Assembly (NCBI GenBank): GCA_958450325.1
Contig: OY288243.1
Coordinates: 32,668,844 to 32,732,843 of the forward strand
Origin: Agrostemma githago
Taxonomy: Eukaryota > Streptophyta > Magnoliopsida > Caryophyllales > Caryophyllaceae
Reading direction: 5' to 3'
DNA length: 64,000 nt
Both the position numbers and the translations under genes were made by a program. Positions 35,669 through 46,678 of this stretch are shown in pieces. The stretch's first letter is position 1, and each line of letters starts with the position of its first letter. The notes under the pieces are model-generated. The model was not told the DNA's origin. It searched no databases and saw only the letters and a program-made list of their open reading frames with translations.

Positions 35669-35732
35669 ATGGATTCAATGAGCGCGACATCTTCATCAAC
35701 TGTTGATAAGCAATTAATCGAGTATAACAATG
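35669..35732 (+). other. Exon-like segment, diverged copy
   Basis: Encodes MDSMSATSSSTVDKQLIEYN and then N, followed by GTGAGT. It differs from 11807-11870 at a few bases while keeping the frame and donor. Confidence 0.4.
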
Positions 35733-36702
35733 GTGAGTTTTGATATTTTTTTTCACGTTTTGCTTCAATTTTTATTCATGGATACGTCGTGCGTCAATTT
35801 GCGTTCTTTTTTTCGTCAATTTTCATGTTGATATTGCTTTCATTGTCATTTCATTCATCATAGATTCATATCAATGGTTAATTGTTATAAATTCCAGAGT
35901 TTTATGTTTGTTATTTAGGTTTTCCATGATATACAGTGATACTATAGATCCCAGATTTAACGTAAGCTTCACTGATATTATTGTTTTGTTTTCTTTTTGA
36001 AGTGGACACGACATTGAAGCTTCACTGATACGGACTTCTAAGGGCAGAAGACAAGGCAAATGTGGAAAGCTTGTGCGGATTAATTCGGGAGTTCAGGTTG
36101 CAGAGACAGCCGGTTTCTGGGGGGGATATTGACAAAACACAGGAACTGGATTTTGTACACAATTTTTTACACATAGCGTTGTGCTACGTTGCATTTAACT
36201 ATATATTTATTTAATACATGTGTATTTGTTTAGAGTAACATCTCATGTCTATTGGAGTAACACCATTCGTTAGTTACAGTAACAGACATAATGCATGAAA
36301 GTAACTGAGGACAGCAACGTTGTTTAAACAATTCAATACCAAAGTAACTGAGGATAACTTGGATTAGAACCATTCATTACCAAAGTAACAACATTCGTTT
36401 TTTAAGAACCATATATAATGCGTCAGAGTAATTGATGATAATAGCATTGTTTAACCATGAGACAAAGAATAGCACCATTAATAACTTAGAGTAACATCAT
36501 TTGTTCATTAAAGTAACAGTTATAATGCGTCAATGTAACACAATGATTATGAGACCACATTTGTATATTGTGCAAACTTCATTCATTCCCACAGCATTGT
36601 TCCATTGGTGATAATCAAAATACTAATGTACATAACAAGTATCGAAAACGATACAAAGCATTATTCGTAATTAGAAAAAGATGACATAATTCGTTAGACA
36701 CG

Positions 36703-36830
36703 TTATTTTTTTCGACCCTTTGTTGGCTTGCTCTTGGGACCATCGATGATCTTTTGCCTCGCGTCCACATACTTATCTACGTTATCCAACAACCGCGATC
36801 GCACCTTGATTTGTCTCCTCCTTTTGCCAT
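36703..36830 (-). pseudogene. Terminal exon-like ORF, basic
   Basis: The minus strand has TTTTCAG (acceptor) and then an open frame of about 42 codons to a TAA at 36703. The peptide is Lys/Arg-rich (GKRRRQIKVRSRLLDNVDKY ... SKPTKGRKK), like a basic C-terminal tail. It may be the last exon of the gene of the surrounding element. No upstream exon is certain and I recognise no family. Confidence 0.35.
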
Positions 36831-37607
36831 CTGAAAAGTACAATAATTATGTACAACTATTGTTACAGTTTAATCTGGTATATAAAATTAAAGTACAACT
36901 GATACGAGTGAAAGAAACACCATATGTACAGCTGATACGCGTTAAAGTAACACAAAGAAAGTGTTAGAGTAACATAGAGTGCAAATTAGAGTAACACGTC
37001 TACACAATTAAATGTACCAGATTACTAGCATTCAAAGTAACGCAAAGATGGGATTAAAAGTAACACGTCTTGTACATTACAGTAACACAGGGTCGTCTTT
37101 AAAATAACATCATACATGTGTAAAATTAACTGAACAACCCCTTACAGTAACACCTCAAGTTTATTACAGTAACTGAATATGCGCATTAGAGTAACATTCA
37201 ATATATGTTAGACTAAGTATGAAGAGTAGAAGCATAGTATGAAGTAGGTGAATTCAATTAAACTCTACAGATGCATACCCAGATATCGCAACAATCTTTA
37301 GTGAAACCAATTAATTATAGGGCACAAACGCAGCAAAGTAAATCAATCAATAATTCGCGAGAAAATTAATGAAATCAGATACGAATATAAACTAAACCTA
37401 GTTCTTTAGTACAACAATCGAGTATTAGCGAGTTACCTTGTATTATGCCGCCTGAAGATTATCTTTGCTAAAGTTAGTGAGTTGCTTCAATGTAGCCTTG
37501 CTTGAGTTGAAGACAATTGAGTATTAGCGAGTTATATATTATATACAAAGTATAAATAATAATTTCGACTATACCTTTTCAATCAATTTCAACGATAAAT
37601 AAAAATT

Positions 37608-38167
37608 AGGGATTTTCTACGCGGTACCCCTATACTTTTCACTTTTCTACATGGTACCCCTACTTTTCTATGTCTATATATGGTACCCTTGAATTTTATT
37701 ATTAATTTAACTAGCGCCCCAATTTTTTTTTCCATCAAGTTTTGTCGTTAGATTATGTTTTTAACTTAGGATTAAGACTTCAATATCATTTAACTTAGAT
37801 AATTAACGAGTAATTGAGCTTAATTTAAGTGTTATCATTTGATTTGACAATAAAACGTCAAAAATATAATCCGTTTAGATTCGGAGTATAACTGTAAACA
37901 CGTACAAAATTGTTAGTTTAAGTTCAATTCTCGGTTAATTAGGTATGTTAAATGACGTTTAACTTTTAATTTTGAACATAAACAGGTAATTTGTTGCCAA
38001 AATTTGACGGGAAAAAAGTTTAGTGGTACCAATAAAGATAATAATAAAGTTTAGGGGTACCAAAGAAACTTTTAGTAAAGTACAAGGGTACCATGTATAC
38101 ATGTAAAAAGTGTAGGGGTACAAGGTAGAAAAGTAAAAAGTTCAGGGGTACCACGTAGAAAATCCCT
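37608..38167. mobile_element. 560-bp MITE with long inverted repeats
   Basis: The left end AGGGATTTTCTACGCGGTAC and the reverse complement of the right end AGGGATTTTCTACGTGGTAC match for about 55-90 bp with a few changes. Flanks are AAAAATT at 37601-37607 and 38168-38174, a candidate 7-bp target duplication, though this is AT-rich DNA. The interior has no ORF. The superfamily is not assigned. Confidence 0.7.
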
Positions 38168-38700
38168 AAAAATTATTACTTTAATATTTAAATTACGAAA
38201 TTAAATAAAAATGCTTTTTTTATACTTTTATACCAATATATTTTACAAAATGAGTTATATTTATACATTAATTAAGATATTTAATTAATAAAATGCATTA
38301 ATTTATTATTTTAAATTAAATAATGTATTTCGTCAATATAGAAAATATTTTTAATAAATTAAAGCTATTACTTTATAAATCTATTTCGACGATACTTTAT
38401 AAATCTATTTCGATGATAAATAAAAGCTATTACATTAATATTTAAATTACGAAATTAAATAAAAACGATTTCTGTATACTTTTATACCAATATATTTTAC
38501 AAAATGAGCTATATTTATACATTAATTAAGATATTTAATTAATAATATGCATTAATATAGTATTTTAAATTAAATAATATATTTCTTTGATATAGAAAAA
38601 ATATTTTTAAAAATATAGAAAAAATATTTTGTCATATTTCTATATATGGAGTATTTCACAATTCTTCAAATATTTAGAAAAAATAGAAAAAAAATATCTT
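38168..38700. repeat. Imperfect 253-bp tandem repeat
   Basis: TTAATATTTAAATTACGAAA occurs at 38181 and 38434, and the following about 200 bp match with scattered differences. Related sequence (TACAAAGTATAAATAATAAT) flanks on both sides at about 37545 and 38762, so the 560-bp MITE landed inside an older repeated AT-rich region. Confidence 0.6.
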
Positions 38701-38794
38701 CAAAATATAGTAATTTCATTTAAAAAAAAACAACAAATGACATCTCGTCATATATTATATACAAAGTATAAATAATAATTTCGACGATACCTTA

Positions 38795-39338
38795 TCAATC
38801 TACTTCTTGCCAACACGTGACCTTCTTGCTCGACTTGAAATGCTCTAAAACAGAAAATAATTATTATTTTAGATTCCACACATCATTTGATTTCAATATA
38901 CTCACATGTTTCTATATATTACACAAAATTTCAAAATAGGTTGTTAATGACTTATAAAAGTTCATATACACCATCGTTTGAAATAAATCGCACAAAACTA
39001 ATTAAATAAGTTTTCAAATAGTTATAAAAAAATTAATGGACTTTACTACCTAAAATACCTCTACGAAGTTCACTGTATGATCTTTGTTCATCAATCACCT
39101 GGAAAAAAACGTCCTTATACAAAATTAACAAAAAAAACGTCTTTTATCAAAAATTAACATCACCGTCTACAACATAACCAAAATACTTCGTATAATATTA
39201 ATGGTGATGACGGATGAGTTAGCAACCAATCACACAGTCTGTTAAGAGACTACGGTACCGTTGCATCACGGTCTGACAGATCATCTTCATATTTCTTTAT
39301 AACATCTTCATCATCTCTCTTTAATATATCTTCATCAT
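38795..39338 (-). pseudogene. Three exon-like pieces, unknown gene
   Basis: On the minus strand, three short segments have matching splice signals: 39259-39338 (acidic, GDDEDVIKK-like; donor CG/GTACCG), 39059-39098 (VIDEQRSYSELRR; acceptor TTCCAG, donor GAG/GTATTT) and 38795-38844 (basic end, TGA stop; acceptor TTTTAG). The phases agree. The peptide is charged and has no domain I recognise. It may be the tail of a host gene or of the element nearby; chance is not excluded. Confidence 0.3.
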
Positions 39339-39974
39339 CTGCATCAAATCAAATCACAAAAACGTTAAGATTGATTTTGATTGAATTAAAAAATAAAAAT
39401 TAATAGAGTTTAAATCAGCAAAATCTCAGAGATTTAGCAATTGTGATAACGATTTGAAAAATGGAGAGATCTATAAATACAATTTTAACACAACAATTAC
39501 AATTCCAAACCTAATCAATCACAGACAAATAGATAAATTATAAATGAAACTGAGAAATGGGAATTATGAAGAAAAAAACCCAAAATCTCAACAAACCTGG
39601 GTAGATGCGAAGTTTTGATTAGATGTGTATATAAACTACAAAGCATGACTTATATTACCGTTTTTGAATCCTTCAAATTGGGGAAGAGTGCTTTTGGAAG
39701 AACTAAGAGCCCATGAACTGTATTATTAATTTTTTTTTTTGAAGAAGTGATGGTCATTTTCGAGAAAAATTTATTGGCAGAATTAACAGCAATTAAGTCG
39801 AGATTAGTATTATAAAGTAAATGAGATTAATTGTATCAGATTTTCAAGATGTTAATTGTATCAGATTTTCGAGATGCTTAATGAACATTGAATACACGAT
39901 TTTTTAAAAATAAATCTATACACATCCTCGGTATGTGAAAAACCTACTCTATGTATTTTTTACAAATTGAACAT
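39339..39974. other. AT-rich spacer
   Basis: No coding or repeat structure recognised apart from a short duplicated TTGTATCAGATTTT motif near 39830-39872. Confidence 0.4.
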
Positions 39975-40165
39975 AGATTGATATCTTGGCTTAGTGGTTT
40001 GACATTGTGGGATTTGTATTGGAGGTCACGGGTTCGATTCTCATTGTTGCGTTCACACTGGGGGTTACAAAATTGTATCAAAAATTGGGACTTATTTCGA
40101 AATGAAGACCTAGCATTGTGCCACTTTATTGCAAATGGGCCTTGCTATAATATATAAGAGATTCT
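39975..40165 (+). mobile_element. tRNA-derived SINE
   Basis: TTGGCTTAGTGG (about 39987-39998) fits the polymerase III A box and GGGTTCGATTC (about 40029-40039) the B box, at normal tRNA spacing. An unrelated body and the AT-rich tail ATAATATATAAG follow. The head has lost a full cloverleaf, so it is a SINE and not a tRNA gene. Edges are approximate and no target duplication is clear. Confidence 0.5.
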
Positions 40166-40380
40166 CAAATAAAGTAAATGTGTCAAATCCAAATTTCAAA
40201 ATGAAATCCATGTTCCCAAATGGACCATTATAGTAAAATTTTGATGAAACGAGACAGGTCTAGCATCCAAAAGCTGAAGATGGCCTTTATGTAACGGATC
40301 GCAATTTGGAGAGAAATAGGACAATATATTGATGTAGAATGTACACTATACAAATAAATATTGTTGATTCACTAATTCTT

Positions 40381-40512
40381 AAATGAGACGGTCTCACAAT
40401 AAGTTTATTGTGAGAACTCTCACACAAGGGTAGTTACCATTTTGGAATTTAGTGAGTTGTAGGGTATGTCTCACATTAAACCTATGTGAGATGGTCTCAC
40501 ACGAGACTTAGG
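40381..40512. repeat. Palindromic MITE-like segment
   Basis: An inverted repeat TCTCACAATAA / TTATTGTGAGA (40392-40415) and a further GTGAGATGGTCTCAC near 40487 lie in 130 bp. A related GTGAGACGGTCT occurs near 42436. It is probably a short foldback repeat family. Confidence 0.4.
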
Positions 40513-40841
40513 CCCCATTCTTTAATTTGATGATTCTTATTGACTTAATATTAGTCCAGCAGTATTTTTTTCATCTGATTTCTTGCACATATCTTTCAAA
40601 ATGTTATCATCCACAATAATTGACTACATATTGCAATTCTCATGCCGCCATTGACCATTACGCTAGCACGATATATATGTTGTCATTGATGAATTGAATC
40701 TACTTTATAGGATGGTGGAGTCATGATGGTGGTAATTAAATGTACAAGATGGAGTTCAGAACAACGACGAAAATCAGGTAATTTTCTTCATAAGGTGAGG
40801 CAAAGGACGATAAGAAATTCCATTTAAGAATTTCACCAGAT

Positions 40842-40899
40842 AATGTTGGACACTATTGGTTATTTTCAATAATGTTGGACACTATTGGTTATTTTCAAT
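40842..40899. repeat. 29-bp tandem duplication, two copies
   Basis: AATGTTGGACACTATTGGTT plus TATTTTCAAT is present twice in direct succession. Confidence 0.9.
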
Positions 40900-42174
40900 T
40901 ATATTGTTCAAATGATTGCCATGTATTACTATATTCACATTATTCTTTCAAGATAAATTATTTGAATGATATATTAGCTCTTAATTGTGCGATTGAGGAA
41001 AACAGTCACGACATAAATGAGCAAGCAGTTGATGAACCCTTAATTATTGATGAGATTCCATAAGTGAGAAAAAGGGTTTGGAATATCTTACTTGGAACAA
41101 TAATAAGGGTTGGATTGATGTAACCACTATTGGAGAAGTAGGTCGATACATTTTTCAAAATTGTAATTACATTTGATGGTACATTGTGATTACTCTCTTC
41201 GTTTCAGCCGTTTGTTTAGATTTAAATAAAATATTTTTCACAATTAATATAGAAGGTAAACATATGATTAAAACGGAAAGTGTACTTTATACACAAAGAG
41301 AAGGTATACGGAGACTGTGATTGGTTTTTAATATTATTGAAGGATATAGTACAAAGTGTAAACATAACAAAAATGAGAACTTAAATTATTGATTGATAAG
41401 TACAAAGTTTATATATATTGATTGGGACAGAAGAAGAATTATTTGTATATTTGATTTGAGTTTTTGTAAAACTTCAGTTTCAATTTGTTTTTAATTGTTA
41501 ACACTGATTTAAAAGAAAACTAAAATGAAACGATCAACCATAAGTATAATAAATTGAGTTGGAATGTACTTTTGGTTATTTGTTTTAAGTCAATTAGAGG
41601 ATTATACAACCAGTTACCATGAACGATAATTTTTCTAATAATGCTTAAATGAGTTAGCGTTTTTGGATACGCAAGTGTGTTTCTGAAACAAATCTTGAAA
41701 TCTTGCAATGATCGAAAAGTAAAAATGAATTCATAAATTAGTAAAATTATTATAGACGAGTACACGACTATGTAGTAATAAGACAAGGTTCTCTTCATAT
41801 ATTTCAGATTATTTGGTATCTATTAATAATTTATTTGATTACTTTAAAATCACGCTACTAATTATGAATGCATTTACATTATACAGTAAAAATGATTTGG
41901 TTCAGTTCATATATTTTGACATTATTTCTACCTTATAACCGCATACTTCGTATTAGAACATAATAAATCTTTTATGAAGGTAGGTAACAACAACAAAATA
42001 ATTGAATTTTTTTTGTTAAACTAGCTTTATAAATCATTTGAAATATCCACAATTAATCAGTTACTATTTTTTTATAATGTGAATATAAGGGTATTAAAAT
42101 GAATTTTAAGTTCAAATAATTTTGTTTTCTATTTCACATTCCCTCTAAATTCGTGAGAAAATTTAATATTTCAT
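40900..42174. other. AT-rich spacer
   Basis: Small open frames only, none with recognisable domains. No repeats beyond AT richness. Confidence 0.4.
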
Positions 42175-42393
42175 ACTCCCTCCGAGTTTCTATTTTTATC
42201 TCACTTTTCTTTTTGAACTGAGTTTGATATTTGTCTCACTTTTCTTTTTAGGTCATCAATGTATAATTCACATTTACTCTCTCATTTCTTCCTCTTTCTC
42301 ATTTTTTGAGCCACTCATTTTCCCTTTCTTAATTTTTATCCCCAAATCAAATAGGACAATAATAGAAATTCGGAAGGAACACTTTTTTTATAG
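42175..42393. mobile_element. Stowaway-like MITE
   Basis: Starts CTCCCTCCGAGTTTCTATTT and ends with AGAAATTCGGAAGGAAC, whose reverse complement starts GTTCCTTCCGAATTTCT. CTCCCTCCG is the hallmark end of Stowaway (Tc1/mariner) MITEs. About 220 bp, non-coding. The right end is diverged, so the boundary is approximate. Confidence 0.5.
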
Positions 42394-42801
42394 CACAATT
42401 TCGTAAAATAGCACAATATTTAGAGAAAGTTTAATGTGAGACGGTCTAACCTGAAAATTTATGAGTATAATTTTTATAGGAACAACCGCGCAATTTGCGC
42501 GGGTTTAAAATTAGCATATTAATAAAGGAGGAACTTTTCAAGCGATACGATTGATCCAAATTTTTTAATATATTTTTTAAGTTAAATAAAAAAAATATAA
42601 AAAATTGTATATGAAAAAAAAATCCTACTCCACCTAAGACTCTATTTTTTAAAATTTAAATAAAGAATATAGAAATTTTTATAGGAAAAAACAATCCTAC
42701 TCCATTTAAAACTCAAAAAAGTATCACTATATAAACCGACGATTATCACCTCATAAGTCAATTTTGTTTGATAATTATTTTAATATTTATTTAGGGTCGT
42801 G
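42394..42801. other. AT-rich spacer with GC hairpin
   Basis: Contains the hairpin CCGCGCAATTTGCGCGG (about 42487-42503). Similar hairpins occur near Helitron ends, but no CTRR follows at the right distance on either strand. Nothing else is recognised. Confidence 0.35.
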
Positions 42802-43605
42802 CTTTTTCCTAACGAGGTTTTACTCAATTCTAACGACAATTTACCAAATTGTCCTTCTCATTTCTCACATTCTCAAGAGCAATTGTTTGATTATCTCTCT
42901 AACAAAAATCCCCAATATCCCACCATCACCAGCAATCATCAACCGGAACCCGACCACGTCGTTGAACTCCGTCATATCCCTCCTCCCCCATCGACAACTT
43001 ACCGACCAACATCCACTACTGACTTAAATTGATGGTGTATTATTCTGTTTGCCTCAGTTTTTACCTAAGCACTTCACTTGTATCGGAAATTCAAACCTCG
43101 GCGAGATGCACGGCGGCACAAATAAGTTCATCAATATCTTTAAAAAAAACAACGAATCATTGTCTCATAAAAACCTAGCAACACAAATTCTTAAACAAAC
43201 TCCTCAAAATGCTTATTCTATACCGGTTCATTCCTTCAAACTGGCGTTTAGTATAATTTTTACGATAAAATGCAGAGCATATCATTAATTGAGTCTCAAA
43301 TCGCAAACATTAAATACAGTTTCTAGCATCAATGATAACGGAGCAAAAATGAATACAATTAGAATTTAGAGATACCATCAATTTTTTAATACAATAAAAC
43401 AAATAAGTAAATAAGTAATCGATAATTGAATCAATATATATAATTGAATTGCTTCTCGAATTCGGAAAAATTCAATTGTTTATGTAAATCGGTAAAAAGG
43501 AGAGGAGATAAATTGATTTGAGCGAACATTAGGGTTTATTAAGGGCAGAATTGGAAAATTTAACAAAAATTCGTTAGGATTGAGTAAACGCTCGTTAGGA
43601 AAAAG
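42802..43605. mobile_element. 804-bp TIR element
   Basis: The left end CTTTTTCCTAACGAG and the right end CTCGTTAGGAAAAAG are inverted repeats. Both continue with TTTACTCAAT and CTAACGA blocks, about 45 bp in all. The interior includes a GC-richer patch (about 42900-43110) with short open frames that I cannot name. No clear target duplication. Confidence 0.55.
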
Positions 43606-43769
43606 TAATTTCGTTTATTTATTCACCCTCAAAAAATATAAAATTAAAATTTTGATTTTTTAAATAGTTATTATTAATATATTTTTTAATCTAAATAAAG
43701 AATATATAGAAATTTGTGTAAGGAAAAAATAATCCTACACAGTATTATGATTAGGTGATGATATTGCAT

Positions 43770-44100
43770 ATAAATAAGAGCAATAATTCGTTCTTAGATA
43801 TCAAACAACAATCTTCTGAATCTTAAAAAAGTTCTTAAGATTATAAACTTAACTAAAAATTATCTCACATCGAAAAATTATTATGAGCTGATGAAATTTT
43901 ATATAAATGAAAGTAATCATTTGTTCTTAGATATCAACCAACAATTGAGTCTTACAAAAACTCATAAGATTATAAACTTAAGTAAAAAAATTCCCATATC
44001 AAATAAATATAATTAGGACATAGGGTGATGATATTCTATATTACTCCTGAGATTATAAATAAGAGATATCATTCGTTCTTAGATATCACTTAAGTAAAAT
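43770..44100. repeat. Degenerate direct repeats, about 130-150 bp
   Basis: TTCGTTCTTAGATATCA-type motifs lie near 43790, 43921 and 44071, each followed (at least in the first two) by AAGATTATAAACTTAA. This is an old tandem repeat cut on the right by Tat-2. Confidence 0.5.
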
Positions 44101-44104
44101 TATC

Positions 44105-44830
44105 TGATGGGGGTCGGTCAACTACTCTGGGTCGCCTACCAGACGGGTCCGGGGCCGACCCGACCCAGATAGCAAGAGACCTGCTGCGCAGGCCAATCAG
44201 CAAGGCTTCCCCTACGACCCCTTGGGGGCGCTCCTGGAAGGCCGTATCAAGCTTTGGGCGCAAGACCCAGCCCCCTGCCCGTCAGGGTCAGGCCAGGCCG
44301 CCACGACAGAAGGAGGAGGGAGTCCCCCTCTGCCCTCCAGACATCAGGGGACATTTCCCTGATAAGCCCAGGTCGGATCCTATAAGCCCTCTTGACTATG
44401 CCTAAGGTAAAAGGGAATGAGTGGACAGGACGCTCCCACGTGTCACTTGCTCATTCCCTCCCCCCCTTTCTCTCTCTCTCTTTCACTCTCTCTTATGGGA
44501 ACCTATAAATATTCATTGGCTTCCCACAAGAGAGGGTAATTGATTTTCTCTCACTAGAATCTTACTCTAGAAAAACGCCACCTTACTCCTCACGAGTAAG
44601 GTCTGTCAAGTGCTTTCACGGACTGACTTAGGCATCGGAGAGGGTTCCCTCGGACACCTCAGAGGCCCTGTGCGCTCCATGTGTGCAGGTGCCGAGTCCC
44701 CTTTGCCGGGAAGGTCCAATTGCTAGAGAGGAGGAAAGTGAGGCTCGAAAACCAAGCAACACCAATAAAGAACTAAGATCTAATCTGAGATCCGAATCCG
44801 TTTTGGGTCCATTGTTTCCATACCGAAACA
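44105..44830 (+). repeat. Tat-2 5' LTR
   Basis: TGATGGGGGTCGG ... CCGAAACA, 726 bp. A TATA box (CTATAAATATTC) is near 44505. It is bounded on the right by a primer-binding site. No partner LTR is in the window, so the ends rest on TG/CA and the primer-binding site. Confidence 0.75.
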
Positions 44831-44831
44831 A

Positions 44832-44851
44832 TTTGGTGCCGTCAGTGGGGA
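44832..44851 (+). other. Tat-2 primer-binding site
   Basis: TTTGGTGCCGTCAGTGGGGA lies two bases after the LTR, in the usual TGG...GGGGA form. It differs from Tat-1 and Tat-3, so a different tRNA or a diverged site is likely. Confidence 0.65.
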
Positions 44852-44893
44852 AGCTCTAGTTGAGACTCCTCAAAGAACAAAAGCAATTAGAAA

Positions 44894-46678
44894 ATGCATC
44901 AAATCAAAGAGGTGGAAACGGGTGCTGTTCCGACAGGGCAGCTGGTCGTTCTCCGGTACGACATGCCCTACACCACCAAAGAGGCAACACCTGCCGCAAC
45001 AATTCGAGGAGTTGGGCATACTACTCTCCAGGGAACGTCAAGTAAAGGAGCGGCGACCGCGGATGAACAGGAGCCGGAGCAGGGTCTAAACCTGGGGCTC
45101 ACTCCTGCTCAGGCTAAGCAGGCTGCCGCGTTCTTTTCAATGATGCTCGACAAGCCAGTCACACCAGAGGACCTGGTTGGCGGAATAGCAACAACCCCCA
45201 GACGCCTGCGCTTTTCAAGCATTGACGAGGCTGGGGTCACAAAGCAAACCGCAGCCAGGAACATCCAAAGAAAGGCAAAGAAAGCGGCCTGGGGGTACGT
45301 ATAGGCGAAGAAGCTCCTTGTGACTAACACCCAGGAGCAGCCTCCTCAGCAACATGATGAGTGTGCGTACACCATAGAATCCACCGCATCAGCTGAGAAG
45401 GGCGGTCTATCCCAGGAATTGCGAGAACGGTTGAAACCGCAGATTGACGCCCGCTAGGGAACCACCAAAGGCTCCGGGGCTGTAAAAAAGCATGCAAGCC
45501 AGGATCAACCAGGGCCAGCCCGTGGAGCCGAGGCACCATCAGGCTAAAGGGCCAGAGCCCCAGCCATCCAGAGAGAAGCGATCCAGGCGTCGCTTCCCAA
45601 AAGGAGAGGATGACGCAGCAAGTAGGCACACGCCCAGACACCGCTCCCCTAGCGCTGATAAACCGACCCCTGATAAATGGGATGACTACGGTTGTCACTC
45701 TATGGGAAGCCGGTCTAAGGTGTTAGGTAGACCAACCAGGACCCCGCTTCACCCTGATGTTCAGAGCTGCCATCCTAAAGATTAAGATGCCCACGGTTAA
45801 GTTCCACAGAACCACTGACCCGGAGGACCACTTGTTGGCAGCCTACAAAAGCCACATGGGAACGTATGACGCTGACGACGCAACATGGTGTAAAATGTTC
45901 CCTATGACTTTGGTGGGGTTGGCTCAAGGGTGGTTCTGGGACCTGCCGCGGGGGTCGATTTATTATTTTGAAGAACTAGCCAAGTCTTTCCTAGATCAGT
46001 ATGCAGGGAACAAGAGACGCAGGCTGACCCGTTTCGACTTGATGACCTTGAAGCAGAAAAAGGGCAAAACCAACAGGGAGTACCTTAAAAAGATTCGACT
46101 GGGCTTTTCAGCAGGTCAGAGAGATTGACAATCCCACGGCAGCCTATACACTGACTAATTCGCTGCTCCCAGGGGAGATGAAGAATCAGCTGAACAGAGC
46201 CCAACCGGAATCCTTGGCCAAGGCGCGAAAGATAGCTGAAGGCTTCATGCTGCAGGAGGAATACCACAGCCTGCCGGATACCCCTGCAGGGTCTTCTAGA
46301 CCACATGGAGGACCGCAGGGTGGGCGCAACAAGGGCAAAACAGCAGGAAAGCAGAGAACAGAAGAAGGGGATGCCCCGAAGAGGGAACGCGTGGCCTACC
46401 AGCTGAGGCTTGATAGTTACACAACTCTTAACAAATTAAGGGCTGAGATATTCAAGCTTGAGAAGGAAACGGCGAAATAGAATCGCCCAAGCAAATCACG
46501 CAGCTCAAAGGGCGACCCAAAGAAGTTCTGCACGTTCCATGACAGCATAGGGCGCACAACTGAGGAATGCCGCCACCTGATAGATGAAATAGAAAAGCTC
46601 ATCAGGAACGGCTGGCTGAGTAACTATGCTGCCAGAAGCAAGAATCAAAAAACCGCTACGGAGAAATCGGAGGGTTCA
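44894..46678 (+). pseudogene. gag: Tat-2 gag
   Basis: The frame starts with MHQIKEVETG and breaks at TAG 45302-45304, with more stops to about 45750. The gag core (HRTTDPEDHLLAAYKSHMGT, GWFWDLPRGSI, DQYAGNKRRR; 45757-46128) is in another frame. The rest returns to the first frame, and CTFHDSIGRTTEEC (about 46528-46569) is the knuckle-like motif. It would have been the particle protein and is clearly not functional. Confidence 0.75.

Larger units (their letters stand above)
35075..37600. mobile_element. Unclassified repetitive element, right part
   Basis: Continues the element cut by Tat-1. Positions 35085-35265 repeat 12094-12274, and 35815-36000 is a third, more diverged copy of the 336-bp unit. 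A second copy of the exon-like segment lies at 35669-35732. From 36230 to 37200 about twenty AGTAACA(C) motifs occur at roughly 30-80 bp spacing. Such dense short motifs resemble subterminal transposase-binding repeats of hAT or CACTA elements. A duplicated GAGTATTAGCGAGTTA motif lies near 37420 and 37517. The outer right end and terminal repeats were not found. Confidence 0.4.

Noticed and set aside
39987..40050. Functional tRNA gene
   Set aside because: A and B boxes are present, but no complete cloverleaf is formed and a SINE-like body follows.
42487..42503. Second Helitron end at a GC hairpin
   Set aside because: No CTRR at the correct distance on either strand.
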